Positions 11,961 through 23,438 of a DNA stretch of 64,000 nucleotides are shown in pieces. Positions within the stretch are counted from its first letter, which is position 1, and each line of letters starts with the position of its first letter. The position numbers and the translations under genes are program-made. Under the pieces are notes generated by a model. The model was not told the origin of the DNA and did no database searches. It saw only the letters and a program-made list of their open reading frames with translations. The stretch is from Bathymodiolus brooksi (Eukaryota; Mollusca; Bivalvia; Mytilida; Modiolidae): assembly GCA_963680875.1 (NCBI GenBank), contig OY804580.1, positions 94,951,353 through 95,015,352 of the forward strand, given 5' to 3'.

Positions 11961-12590
11961 CTAAGTGTATACTAGTGTTTCAACAGACAATTGTAATTCT
12001 AATAGGTAGTAATTGTGCTCCACTAAGTGTAGACTAGTGTTTCAACAGACTACTGTAATTCTAATAGGTAGTAATTGTGCTCCATTAAGTGTAGACTAGT
12101 GTTTCAACAGACAACTGTAATTCTAATAGGTAGTAATTGTGCTCCACTAAGTGTAGACTAGTGTTTCAACAGACTACTGTAATTTTAATAGGTAGTAATT
12201 GTGCTCCACTAAGTGTAGACTAGTGTTTCAACAGACAACTGTAATTCTAATAGGTAGCAATTGTGCTCCACTAAATGTAGACTAGTGTTTCAACAGACTA
12301 CTGTAATTCTAATAGGTAGTAATTGTGCTCCACTAAGTGTAGACTAGTGTTTCAACAGACAACTGTAATTATAATAGGAAGTAATTGTGCTCCATTAAGT
12401 GTAGACTACTGTTTCAACAGACTACTGTAATTCTAATAGGTAGTAATTGTGCGGCACTAAGTGTAGACTAGTGTTTCAACAGACAACTGTAATTCTAATA
12501 GGTAGTAATTGTGCTCCACTAAGTGTAGACTAGTGTTTCAACAGACTACTGTAATTCTATTAGGTAGTAATTGTGCTCCACTAAGTGCTG
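11961..12590. repeat. 62-bp minisatellite, right part (10 units)
   Basis: Continuation of the 9962-10400 array after the inserted TIR element. Some units carry caacagacaactg instead of caacagactactg. Confidence 0.95.
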
Positions 12591-13120
12591 ATTTGTTTCT
12601 ATAGGCCTATGACATAGACTTGCTGCCATGGATTCTCAACATTTGATTCCATCTTCGCTATATAGTTGATGTTCTGTCACTGAGCAATTCTCGATTCGGT
12701 GATTATCTCATCTATCTAAAATGATCATGAAATAAATGATACTACTGACACTCAGCCTGTTTTTATCTTGACCTTCTCACTGCAATCTACAACCCAGGAA
12801 GATCAAAAACAAAGCTGAGCTCTATGACAAACATGATGACTTCACTTTTCCAATAGTCAATTTCCCGTTCATTAGTAGCAATATTCCAGCTGGCACCAGT
12901 GTATGAATATTACATTTCACAACTCACAATTATTCTCCTGTTTGTGCACAGTAAATATATAGTGATTTTCTGCACAAAGCTCAGCTGCTGACACAAAAGT
13001 TACTCAAACAAGACTATGATGCTCTTAGGTTGACCATTACGAACTATCAATTCCTCAAGTGACAATGGAACTTTCGCCTTATGGGCAGAATTATGTCCAC
13101 TAACTCCTACAAGAAACTTA
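12591..13120. other. Intron sequence without recognised feature
   Basis: No gene, exon with clear splice borders, or mobile element is recognised here. Confidence 0.45.
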
Positions 13121-13648
13121 CCGGACTTGGCTTTGAGTAACCTGGCGGGTGTCGTATATGTAAGACTTGCCTATGAGTAACCTGGCAGATGTCGTATATG
13201 TAGGACTTAACTATGAGTAACCTGGCGGGTGTCATATATGTAGGACTTAACTATGAGTAATCTGGTGGGTGTCGTATATGTAGGACTTGGCTACGAGTAA
13301 CCTGGTAGGTGTCGTATATGTAGGACTTGGTTATGAGTAACCTGGCGGGTGTCGTATATGTAGGACTTGGCTATGAGTAACCTGGTGGGTGTCGTATATG
13401 TAGGACTTGGCTATGAGTAACCTGGTAGGTGTCGTATATGTAGGACTTGGCTATGAGTAACCTGGTGGGTGTCGTATATGTAGGACTTGGCCAAGAGTAA
13501 CCTGGCGGGTGTCGTATCTGTAATTCTTGTCTATGAGTAATCTGGCGGGTGTCGTATATGTACATGTAGGACTTGGCTATGAGTAACCTGGCAGGTGTCG
13601 TATATGTAGGACTTGGCTATGAGTAATCTGGCGGGTGTCGTATATGAA
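13121..13648. repeat. 40-bp minisatellite, about 13 units
   Basis: The unit is taggacttggctatgagtaa plus cctggcgggtgtcgtatatg. One unit carries a small insertion (tacatgtaggac, near 13560). It lies in an intron of the OTU-domain gene. Confidence 0.95.
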
Positions 13649-14066
13649 ATAGGAACTGCTTACCCTTCGCAAGCACTTGGTTTCAATCCCTAATTTTTGA
13701 TGAGGTCCGTGTTGCTCATGTTTTTAGTTTTTTTGTTTCTTGTGCCCAATGTTTCCTGTGTCACTGGATTGTCTTTTCTTGAATGTCCTGCGGTTTTCAC
13801 TGACGTTTTTTGTAGTAGTGTCAATGTATATTTGTTCCAGATGGAAACAATATTCTGGTAATATTTGTTCTTCAGAATTTTTTTCATGGAATACCTTTTT
13901 CATATCCATTACAATTATTCCACTTGTAAGCAGAACTTATATGTTGATGAATATAACTTTCATTCTTGAAAATCAGGTGATTTGTTTCACTTGATTGATT
14001 TCTGTCTACATCAAACAAGTGTTTTACCTGGTGATAATTAAAATCTATAAATTCTATAAAATTAAA
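13649..14066. other. Intron sequence without recognised feature
   Basis: Short open frames on both strands overlap each other and none has splice borders or recognisable domains. Confidence 0.4.
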
Positions 14067-14182
14067 ATAAATATTACATAACAGTTATACTGATCAGAAT
14101 AAATATTATATAACAGTTATACCGATCAGAATAAATATTATATAACAGTTATACCGATCACAATAAATATTATATAACAGTT
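14067..14182. repeat. 32-bp tandem repeat, about 3.6 units
   Basis: The unit is aataaatattatataacagt plus tataccgatcag, nearly perfect. Confidence 0.9.
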
Positions 14183-14197
14183 CTCTTTTTATCTTAG

Positions 14198-14333
14198 TAT
14201 TTATTCCAAAGATATTTTATCATGTAACATAAGTTCCAGTTGGTATTTTTATTATGCTAATGGAATATGTATTACATAAAATAAATTCCAACTGGAACTT
14301 ATGTTACATGATAAAATATCTTTGGAATAAATA
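14198..14333. mobile_element. 136-bp palindromic MITE
   Basis: Inverted arms of about 50 bp begin tatttattccaaagatattt and include catgtaacataagttccag on both sides of a short AT-rich loop. It is a hairpin-type MITE with no coding capacity. I did not find a clear TSD beyond AT-rich flanks. Confidence 0.75.
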
Positions 14334-14455
14334 TTATGATGGAACTTCTATTCCGTGACAGTAGCTTCTAAACTTAACTATCGAGACAGAGAGTATATTG
14401 TTCCTTTGTTATCATTTGTTAAAACAGATATACACAAATATTTTTATTTTTATAC

Positions 14456-14489
14456 CTTGTTCTTCTTCCTTGATGACCAAACCATCTGC
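14456..14489 (-). CDS. 34-bp micro-exon of OTU-domain gene
   Basis: The minus-strand exon lies between a polypyrimidine acceptor (tttgtttttctag) and a GTATA donor. It encodes ADGLVIKEEEQ plus one base. The phase fits both neighbours: the upstream exon (16618-17243) ends on a codon boundary, and the single leftover G joins AC of the exon at 9528-9724 to give Asp. That double phase agreement is the main support, because the sequence is too short to identify alone. Confidence 0.62.
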
Positions 14490-14529
14490 CTAGAAAAACA
14501 AATACAGATACTGGTTGACTAGTAGATAT

Positions 14530-14700
14530 AGTGACTAGGTAGGGTTGTGGTGCTTAACGCCACTTTCAACAATATTTCAGCTATATCATGGCAGGCAGTT
14601 TTATTGGTGACGGAAAGCGGAGTACTCGGATAAAACCACCAACTTGTCGCAAGTCACTGACAAACTTTATCACATAAGGCTGTGTTGAACATACCTTGCC
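14530..14700 (-). mobile_element. SINE fragment (taac-gccac family)
   Basis: On the minus strand this shares ataaagtttgtcagtgactt, a proline-rich-looking ggttt block and a 3' tail of the form gaaagtggcgttaagc with the copies at 15170-15480 and 19420-19630. It is a 5'-truncated copy. Confidence 0.65.
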
Positions 14701-15169
14701 TGAGTGATATGTAGGTGTCTAACATGTTTTTGAAGTATGTCAGAAAAAGAACGGGAAGATATATGGCGATATAAAAATACCACACTCTCAGAACATTTCC
14801 AAAATCCTATAGAAAAAGCGTAGAGAGAGGCAAAATTGATACCATTAACACACAAATAAAAAAAATTACGACCACTCAATTTTCTGGCTTGGTACAGGCA
14901 CTACAAAAAAAGTGACGGGGTTTAACTAGATTTATGGACCAATAAAAAATCTGTGACGAATTGTAAGTAATTAGCCTACCAAGACATTTTGGAAACACAT
15001 GAAAGATATCAGAAAAAAATATTGGAATATGTGCTAGTAAAACAGAATATAGTAAAAACGCTTGAATCATTAATGGAACGTTTAATTGTATTAGGATTAA
15101 ACTATAGTGTCATCACCTGATGGAATCACAGAAATGAAACTGTCTTATTTTTTCTAAAATATATAGGGG

Positions 15170-15480
15170 GTTGGGTAGGGTATGGTGTTAAACGCCACTT
15201 TCAACAACATTTCAGTTATATCGCGGGGGTCAGTTTTATTAGTGGACGAAACCGGAGAAAACCACCGACCTGCCTCAAATCACTGACAATCTTTATATTC
15301 TGGTGGCCAGTTTTATCGGTGGAGGAAACCGAAGTACCTGGAGAAAATCATCGAACTGCTGCAAGTCACTGACAAACTTTATCACATAATGTTGTATCGA
15401 AGACACCTCATCTGAGAGGGAATCAAACTCACAACGTCAGTGGTGATAGGTACTGATTGCATATGTAGTTGTAAATCCAA
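15170..15480 (-). mobile_element. SINE copy, same family as 19420-19630
   Basis: Read on the minus strand it contains gatttacaactac, a degraded box-B-like segment (gagtttgattccc), the gataaagtttgtcagtgact block and the tail gaaagtggcgtttaacacca. An internal duplication of the ggttt/cagt block makes it longer than its relatives. Confidence 0.7.
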
Positions 15481-16617
15481 CTACCATACGATCACGACCA
15501 CGACAGCCCTTGGGCCGCCGCCCTCTAACATACTAATATATAGCCAGTAGGAAGGTTGTGAACATTTAAAAGGTTCCAAAAAATGTTCTGCATGAATAAT
15601 TATAATACAAATATCAGTTGCTATACATAGTTGAAAGCTAGCATAATAGATAAATGTTGTGATTAGTGACAAAATACAAATCAAAAGCACCCCAACTAAA
15701 GCAAAGTCAAACAGACCCAAAACAAAATAATCCACTACTTGATTACATTCTGTCGACAATGAACTCAATTGTTGTCTACATTGACAAAATGAAAATATGT
15801 GTTGTACAAAACCAACAAATGGACACAAAAACTACAGAAAGCGAAAGAAAATTACATCATGGTTAGTGAAGAATGGCCTTGATAAACAATTATTTGCAAT
15901 ATGAAACCGTATCGGTTATAACTTGAAAATCTCGAAATATTCAGTTTAATGGTTGGAATCTGTAAAAAAACGTGTTTTGGAATAATTAATAGTTGTAAAA
16001 ATATTTAAATGTAGCGATTGAATTGAGCATGATGTTTTCGTGATTATTTGACATGTTAAAATTACATTTAATCTCGTGCAGTAATGTGCATAATAGGTAA
16101 AAACATGCTATTTTTAGGCACAAAAATAATACATTTTCGAGAACGTATATATATCTCTTATGAAATGGCCGGTTATTTTCAAAGGATATGGCCGAATTAT
16201 TTTATTTTTATACATGTACCAGATATAGATAATACAATGTTGGACTTTTCATCAAAAGAATGAGTTCTAAATTGTTGCTTGTTTGATTAAAAGCACATGA
16301 CAGGCACTCGTGACATGGAATTACCAACACCCCTTTTTTAACTTTCTATTTACATATTTATTTTCCAAAAAAAAATCTTTATTTCTTTATTATTTCATCT
16401 CTTTTTCATTTTTTAACTTGTTCGTATCCATACTCATACAATCTTATGTTAACAGCAACTTACACGTGTCGACCATATATATATACTTAAAATCTCCACA
16501 TAGGGTCGACACATGTAAGTTGGTGGTAATTCCGTTCCATCAGCACCTGTGATTAAAAGCTGAAAACAACACATTTGCCAGGCTTTTATTCAAATAGCCA
16601 AATAGCAAAACACTTAC
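15481..16617. other. Intron sequence without recognised feature
   Basis: Open frames of up to 115 codons here have low-complexity composition and no supported splice borders. A small inverted repeat (ttacacgtgtcgacc / ggtcgacacatgtaa, about 16460-16520) is visible. Confidence 0.4.
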
Positions 16618-17243
16618 TTCAAAGATGTTCCCGGATTCTAGCTTGTATGCTACGTATATAATGCCCCCTTTGTCTCCTCTTTTTCCCTCTGAACAATTTC
16701 CGATACCAATTGATTTGTTTCGTAGTCTTCCGTCAGGTTCATGTACCATATAATGATGTACTAAGGCTTGTGCCATCCCTAATGCATACATCTGGTGGTC
16801 CATACGTATAGCAGTGTTCGTTTCCTTAATTACTTTAGGGATAAGTTCATTAGTTACACATCCTACTTCAAATAGGCCATCATAGTTGTCCTTCTTGTGT
16901 TCCCGCCATTTCCCGATAGTTCCTCCAACTTCACCCCATGTCATCGGTTTCATGGGATCAAAGGTCTGATTTTCTTGTGACGTCACAGATGCTTTCCCAA
17001 TTCTAAATTCTGATATTTTTCTTCCTGTAATAATCTCAACATCACTTAGGGAATTCTCAACTGCAGTTCGTAGTCTCTCTGTTGCTTCCCTAAAACTGAT
17101 AGTATGACGGTGAGTTTCCTCTTTATCAAATTCACATTTGTCAAACAATCTTGCAAGTCCATGTGTAAGTTTCTTACAACTTGGATAAACATCGGAGAAT
17201 CCCTTAAAACTGGAAACAGATTCCGTAACTGGCATGGCTGGTT
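16618..17243 (-). CDS. Large internal exon upstream of the OTU domain
   Basis: The minus-strand exon lies between the acceptor ttattttgtag (17244-17254) and a consensus donor GTAAGT (16612-16617). It gives 208 uninterrupted codons starting in phase 1 and ending on the codon GAA. The protein is basic and soluble, with ISFREATERLRTAVENSL, then ITGRKISEFRIGKASVTS, then MTWGEVGGTIGKWREHKK and NYDGLFEVGCVTNELIPK, then a HQMYALGMAQALVHHYMV helix. The 'fRIGKa...W..H' run recalls GIY-YIG-type nuclease domains, but I would not assign one without a profile search. It lies 5' of the OTU exons and splices to them in phase, so this is probably one multi-domain protein. Confidence 0.7.
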
Positions 17244-17339
17244 CTACAAAATAAGAACATAAATAGCTTTATTATACTTCATGTATATGTAAGCTGTAAT
17301 TGTATTGGATAAGACCAGGTAACATTCTGCTCTGACACT

Positions 17340-17456
17340 TGGCTCAGCGAGTAACACCACTTTTTGTACTGTCACCCTCTCATTTAAAGCCTCAATTTGA
17401 TGATTATGAATCAATTCATTCAATTGTGCACTTGAAAGTGAAGCGACATCAAAATC
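17340..17456 (-). CDS. Candidate further 5' exon of the OTU-domain gene
   Basis: After a good acceptor (cttatccacccag, ending 17457) the minus strand reads DFDVASLSSAQLNELIHNHQ and continues IEALNERVTVQKVVLLAEPS without a stop. The amino-acid composition looks coding and the polarity matches the next exon. I cannot place the donor: the only phase-compatible GT near 17340 is weak. The gene start must lie further right, in or beyond the repeat block. Confidence 0.4.
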
Positions 17457-17547
17457 CTGGGTGGATAAGAATTCTAGGTTCTAGCAAAATTACTGAACAT
17501 CTGTAAAAACTTAATGAATAGACTGAATATGAAATGAAGCATTAAAA

Positions 17548-19078
17548 TGAAACTAGAGGCTCAGTGGGCTGAGCCTGTGTCGCTCACCTTTCATTGTGCT
17601 TTGAGGAAACTTAATACAGAATCTTCCATAGGTGCTTCCCACCAAATTTTGATTCATTTGGCTAAGGGACCAACCACTTAACTTGAATGGGGGGGGGGGG
17701 GGGTATGGTTCTTTGTTTCGTTCAGAATTTTTTTTTCGGACAACACAAGAGCTAGAATATTTATTTTTTTTGTCGCGCAAAGCACAATTTTTTTTCCAGA
17801 ATTTCACATTAGGTTATATCACAAAAACTCTGAATCATATTTTTTTTTTTTTTTCCTCCACCAAAATCAGAATATTTTTTTCAGCAACATTGGAAATCAG
17901 AATATTTTTAGAAATCGACCATCCAGAAACAAGAATTGCCTATGGCAGCCATGTTTGTTAATGGATCTTGACAAAATTAGCAAACTTTATAGAGCACCTG
18001 CCATATATGTTTCCTACAAAGTTTCCGTTCATTTGGCTAAGCAGTTACAGAGAAGAAGAGTTTCAGAAATCGAACAATCAGAAACAAACATTACCTATGG
18101 CGGCCATATTTGTCTACGGATGAAAGCGAAATGAGCAATCCCTATAGAGGCCCTTCCATAGATGCTTCCTATCAGGTTTCAGTTCATTTGGCAAAGCGGT
18201 TTCAGAGAAGAAGATCTTTAGAAATCGACCAATCGGAAACAAGAATTGCCTGTGGCAGCCATGTTTGTGAATGGATCGGGACGAAATTAGAAATATTTAT
18301 AGAGGACCGCCCATAGATGATACCTATCAAGTTTCAATTCATTTGGCCTAGCAGTTTCAGAGGAGAAGATTTTTTAAAATCAGCCAATCAGAAACAAGAG
18401 TCGCCTGAGGTCGCCATGTTTAATAGCGAATCGGGACAAAATGAGCAATCTTTACAGAAGACCTTTCATGGATGCTTCCTATCAAGTTTCGGTTCATTTG
18501 GCCAAGCGGTTTCAGAGGAGAAGATTTTAAAAAATCGGCCAATTAGAAACAAGAATTGCCTGTGGCAGTCATGTTTGTTAATGGATCGGGACGAAATTAG
18601 AAATCTTTATAGAGGACCGCCCATAGATGATACCTACCAAGTTTCAGTTCATTTGGCCTAGCAGTTTCAGAGGAGAATATTTTTTAAAATCAGCCAATCA
18701 GAAACAAGAGTCGCCTGAGGCCGCCATGTTTAATAGTGAATCGGGACAAAATGAGCAATCTTTACAGAGGACCTTCCATGGATGCTTCCTATCAAGTTTC
18801 GGTTCATTTGGCCAAGCGGTTTCAGAGGAGAAGATTTAAAAAAATCGGCCAATTAGAAACAAGAATTGCCTGTGGCAGCCATGTTTGTTAATGGATCGGG
18901 ACGAAATGAGTAAACTTTATAGAGGACCTACCATAGACGCTTCCTAGCAAGTGTCAGTTCATTTGGCTAAGAGGTTTCAGAGGAGAAGATTAAAATGTGA
19001 AAAGTTAACGACACCGACAGACGACGGATGCCAAGTGATGGCAAAAGCTCACATTACCTTTGGCAAGGTGAGCTAAAA
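17548..19078 (+). repeat. Bivalve-type repeat element with internal tandem array
   Basis: It starts aaactagaggctcagtggg and continues gtcgctcacctttc. It ends gatgccaagtgatggcaaaa, ctcacattacctttggcaag and gtgagctaaaaaa. The terminal pattern recurs at 7085-7186 and 20755-22555, which marks a dispersed family. Between the ends lies a tandem array (see 17925-18990). No transposase or RT is present. Confidence 0.7.
17925..18990 (+). repeat. 154-bp tandem repeat with dimeric (about 309-bp) order
   Basis: The units restart at gaaacaaga near 17926, 18082, 18237, 18391, 18545, 18700 and 18855. From 18237 two unit types alternate: 'aattgcctgtggcagc' with 'tagaggaccgcccatagatg', and 'gtcgcctgagg' with 'ttcatggatgcttcc'. 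The array is therefore a higher-order dimer. The open frames translated from it ([11 protein letters not shown] and similar) are repeat artefacts. Confidence 0.88.
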
Positions 19079-19137
19079 AACATCATTGCAAACGAGAAAG
19101 TGAAAACATACAGTAATAATAAATTAAATAACACATA

Positions 19138-19254
19138 GTTGAGAGGGTGATAGATCAGATTGTTACCCTTCGAAAAAGATATTGTCAACCTCGGCTTCGC
19201 ATCGGTTGACAATGCTTTTCTCAGGGTAACAATCTGATCTATCACCCTCTCAAC
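19138..19254. mobile_element. 117-bp hairpin MITE (TA target)
   Basis: Arms of about 33 bp, gttgagagggtgatagatca and gattgttaccc, are mirrored at the right end. TA dinucleotides flank both sides (19136-19137 and 19255-19256), consistent with Tc1/mariner-type mobilisation. Confidence 0.85.
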
Positions 19255-19419
19255 TATATATTATTTATATAATATCATACTTTCAATATTTTTTTTTTAT
19301 ATCAGATAAACAAATATTGTCAGAAGGGATAACCAAATCTAATTTTCTATTTTTTCTAATACATATTTACCAAAAATCAAAAAGCGGCCGTCATGGTCCT
19401 GATCATACGGTAGTCAGAT

Positions 19420-19630
19420 TTACAACTATCCATGCAATCAATACCTATCACCACTAAAGGTGTGAGTTCGAACCCCGTTCATGGCGAGGTCCACTCGATA
19501 CAACATTATGTGATAAAGTTTGTCAGTGACTTGCGACAAGTCTGTGGTTTTCTCCGGTTTCCGCCACCAATAAAACTGATATAAATGAGATATTGTAGAA
19601 AGTGGCATTAAACATCATAAACCAAACTAA
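19420..19630 (+). mobile_element. tRNA-derived SINE with pol III box B
   Basis: This contains tgtgagttcgaaccccg, a box B match, near 19462. It is followed by the family core (gataaagtttgtcagtgact, gtggttttctccggtttcc) and a tail, gaaagtggcattaaacatca. Box A is not obvious. The copies at 14530-14700 and 15170-15480 belong to the same family in inverted orientation. Confidence 0.7.
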
Positions 19631-20139
19631 CCAAAAATGAAATGTAACCATAAAAGAATTTATTTATTTTCCCCATTAATAATAGTATTATATTGCAAAT
19701 ATAAATACTGTTCGAAGCTATTATCGTTTCATGGTAAACTCTCTCTCTCGGCCAGAACGCTAAACCATTGTGCCACTGATGTGGTTTTAAAGACGGAGAA
19801 GAAAATACATTGCCCATAAGAAGAATGACGAAAAGACTAACAATATTCTACAAAACACTACAGTGCACAAAATCTACAGATTGAGTAAACCGACCTCTAG
19901 TAAAACATCGGGGGCTATTAAAAACATGGATTATTTTATTTTTTTAATTGGAAAAAAAGTGGAATTATTTTTCTTACTGATGTTTTAGATGTATATGGTC
20001 TTAAAGAAGGACAGAATGCATACTTTGACATGCATAAAACAAACTTTATGTTTCATTCTTGTTTAAATGAAAACTTATTCACATTATATTACCATGCAAT
20101 TAATTGTTATAACAATAGAAAATCAGTAACGCACCAAAG

Positions 20140-20640
20140 GTGCGAAAGCCGAATTGCGAACGTGTGGATGGACAATGTGGCTTTGACCTACAAACATCAA
20201 TATCAATAGGCTTCCTCCTCTCACCATCAGGCATGTGTGTACCAAGATTCATTTAGATCCGACATTTCGTTCTTAAGATATCGTGCGGAAACAAAACAAG
20301 TATCTAATTTTTGTTCTATTTTTAGAAGTTGTGACCTTGACCTTTGTCCTACAAACCTCATTATCAATAGGCTTCCTGCTCTCACCATCAGGCATATGTG
20401 TACCAAGTTTCATTTAGATCCTACATTTTGTTCTTAAGATATCGTGCGGAAACGAAAAAAGTTTCAAATTTTTGTTCTATTTTTAGAAGTTGTGACCTTG
20501 ACCGTTGCCCTACGATCCTCAATATCAATAAGGCTTCCTCCTCTCACCACCTGGCATGTGTGTACCAATTTTCATTTAGATCAAACATTTCACTCAAGAT
20601 ATTGTGCGGAAACGATTAGAATTGTACTTAAAATGTAAAG
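20140..20640 (+). repeat. 161-bp tandem repeat, about 2.7 units
   Basis: Units contain atcaataggcttcctcctct, ggcatgtgtgtaccaa, ttaagatatcgtgcggaaac and agaagttgtgaccttgacc, repeating every 161 bp or so. Translated frames (e.g. the SCDLD runs) derive from the repeat. Confidence 0.85.
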
Positions 20641-20754
20641 GGATGCTTTGTCGTTTTCCATAAACGCCATGTGTTCATGCACTGGTATGAAAATGTTGAT
20701 AGGGAATTTACATCTGTATGGAAATCAAGAAACCCTTATGCACCAGCTACAAGA

Positions 20755-22555
20755 CTAGAGGCTCCCATGAGACTGTATAGCTCACCTAGGTATAATAACA
20801 ACATCAGTCAATAAAACTTGATAACTTCGGTCAAAAAATAACAAATGTAGCCCTCGTCATTGGGCAGGGATTCCCCTTTAATGTAAGTTATCAACATTGT
20901 TGTAAAAAAACATAAATGTCAATGATTCTCAAAATTTAGCTTTTTCTACTTCAAATTTTGTAATAGAGTTGCTTCCCTTTGATTATTTGAGTAACCAAAA
21001 GCAGTGATTTCAAGTCAACAAAAAAATGCGTTTCAAGAGGAATAACTTTTCACAGTTGTCGGACATTTTCAACTGTGGAACTTTTTTGTAGATCTTGACA
21101 TGCTGAACATTTTTGCAGCTTAAGCTTTCCCTCTATCTCTAATAATTTTTGAGATACATGTATAAGATGAAAGTATTAAAATTTATTATTTGATGAAAAA
21201 TGGGTAATAACTCCAAAATGGGTAATGGAATTTACTTAAGAATTCCAGGGTAGGTAGATCTTGACATGCTGCACATTTTTTGCAGCTTAAACTTAACATA
21301 TATCTCTTATAGTTTTTTAAATGAAGAACGAAAAGTATTAAAATTTTGAAGATTTGATGAAAAAAGGGCAATAACTCAATAATGGGTACTCGGATTTACT
21401 TCAAAATTGCAGAGTAGGTAGATCTTGACGTGCTGAACATGTTTGTAATTAAACTTAACCTCTCGAAATATAAGACGAAAAATATTAAAATTTTGAAAAT
21501 TTGATGAAAAAAGGGCAATAACTCCAAGATGGGTAATCATATTTTCTTCAAAATTGCAGGGTAGTTAGATCTTGCTGTGCTGCTCATTTTTACCCTGTCA
21601 GATTTCTAATATCATTAACGGTTTTGGAGTTAATATGAAACAGGCACGGCCATGAATGCTCGCGAATCTGAAAATTATCTGGCAATTTCACACTCATCCA
21701 GTGCATCAGAAAGTTGAGATTTTTTGGGCCAAGATATATCGGGGACGACTTTTTTTAGGGCCGAATCTAGTCTCATTCAATCGCAACTACTCGGCCATTC
21801 TCGCTACCCTGCAAATAACCTCGTATGCATTAGGCGTATAAATCGCACTACTTTTCACATGTCAGTTACATGAAAGTTTGATAAAGTTATATGTTAAGCA
21901 ATTTTCTATATTTCAATTAAAGTTTTAATTAGTTTTGCATGATTAGATTTTACTTAGTATGTCTTCCATATTGGATTTTCGTGGACTATATTTTTGTGCG
22001 GCTTAAATTAACTTAACTTCCGGCTAACAATTTAAGAAGAATTTCTACTATGTACGTACGAGGTTATTTGCAGGGTAGCGAGAATGGCCGAGTAGTTACG
22101 ATTGATTCAATCGAACTGTCGTTCCTTACGAAATCTCAAAAGTTAACTTCCGCGTAGAAACAAAAATTCATGTCAGTATGTCAGAAGAGATTTAATAAAT
22201 TAAAAAATATCAATATAAGTAAAACAATCTAACAAAATGACTTTTATTACACACGGGTTCCGGGTTTCAGTAGTATCGGACGTACGAGAGAGGGTACGAG
22301 ACTTCAGGATCACCTTTGAGCTTTATGTTAAGAAGATTTTCATTAGTTGAGTGTGTTACACGGAACATGTTTACAATGCGTCAAATTTTGTTTAGCCGTC
22401 AATATGTGCAGCCATGTTTGTCAAAAAATCCTAAGTACACATGTTATACCATAAAGAGCTCGCTAACGCTCGCATATTACCCAAAAACCTGCAATTTTAC
22501 CATACGTTCTATTTTTAGTAACAGCGGCTATGTTCATTGGGCCATGTGAGCTAAA
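20755..22555 (+). repeat. Bivalve-type repeat element, second family copy
   Basis: It opens gactagaggctcccatgaga and continues tagctcacct, and ends gggccatgtgagctaaaaa. These ends resemble those of 17548-19078. It carries an internal tandem array with a spacing of about 160 bp (tagatcttgacatgctg at about 21090, 21256, 21417 and 21566) and a later TIR insertion at 21777-22105. Confidence 0.65.
21777..22105. mobile_element. Approx. 330-bp TIR element
   Basis: Terminal inverted repeats of about 49 bp (tcggccattctcgctaccct, gcaaataacctcgta) face each other across an AT-rich centre. The direct repeat attcaatcg is present at 21775-21783 and 22105-22113. It may be a 9-bp target duplication, although it overlaps the ends of the inverted repeat. 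Confidence 0.72.
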
Positions 22556-22659
22556 AAGGGAAAACAAGTTTACAAAAACCTAACTTATAATCATAGGATA
22601 AACATCTGGAAATGTTAAGTTTCAAGTTTATTTTAAAATGAAATATATTAATGATAGTT

Positions 22660-23071
22660 AATTTGACACATGCTTAATTATATTGATTCTTTTGAAAGAA
22701 GCAGGAGGAAATAGTGAAGTTAAGGAATTAATTGCTGACTTTGAAAATATTGTAAAACATGTTCAGGACCAAGGACAATGTAGTAGTCCAAATATAGAAT
22801 TTGAAAATAAAATTGAGCAAGAAAACTAAATATTGAAAAGAATATATGCTTTAATCCTGAAACAGACAAACCAATAACTATTAGTGAAATTAAAAGTGTT
22901 CTAAAAATATCAAAGAAAGAAAAATGGAGTGGTCCAGATGGCATCATTAATGAAATATTTAAGTATAGTAGCGATGCTACAATAAAAGCATTAGCAAAAT
23001 TGTTTAATTTGATTTTAAAAACAGGACAATAACCAGAGCAATGGAATAAATCCTATCTGACTCCATACAAT
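22660..23071 (+). pseudogene. LINE-A reverse transcriptase, 5' part (split element)
   Basis: With one frameshift near 22855 and two stops, the plus strand encodes the start of a non-LTR RT domain: PITISEIKSVLKISKKEKWS followed by GPDGIINEIFKY, then LAKLFNLILKTG and WNKSYLTP. The frame stops abruptly at the 3' end of the minus-strand LINE. It continues 6.8 kb further on at 29910 with the expected next RT block, so both pieces belong to one element interrupted by insertion. Confidence 0.83.
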
Positions 23072-23438
23072 AATACAATAAGCTTTATTTAAAGTCGGAA
23101 AACATCAAACATTACAACACAAGCTCTAATGAGCTTTTAAATCCGACATAAGAATATGCATATGTAAACAATAAACAAAAACATGCACACAATATTTGTT
23201 AAAAAAAAAACATTGTCATTAATATTTTCTATGAAATTTCAAACCAAATTAAATTATGAAAGCAATTTAAAACACAGCAGTAGCAGAAGCATAATTTAAA
23301 AGCACATTATATATTGATGTGAATAAACAAAAAGCATGGTTAAAATGAGACAAATAGAAATCAAAACTTTTAAAATCACATGCATCTATATCTAAAAATA
23401 ATAAAAATAAAGCAAAAAAGTATGAAAATAATTTAAAA
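23072..23438 (-). other. 3' untranslated region of LINE-B
   Basis: AT-rich sequence downstream of the LINE-B RT stop on the minus strand. It ends at aaataaagcttattgtatta and abuts LINE-A sequence. No poly(A) tail is visible; the end looks like short attgt repeats. Confidence 0.6.

Noticed and set aside
15481..15828. 115-residue membrane-like protein
   Set aside because: No splice sites or homology; the composition follows AT-rich antisense sequence.
17683..18839. Several 60-114-residue frames with repeated YQVSVHLA
   Set aside because: They are products of the 154-bp tandem repeat.
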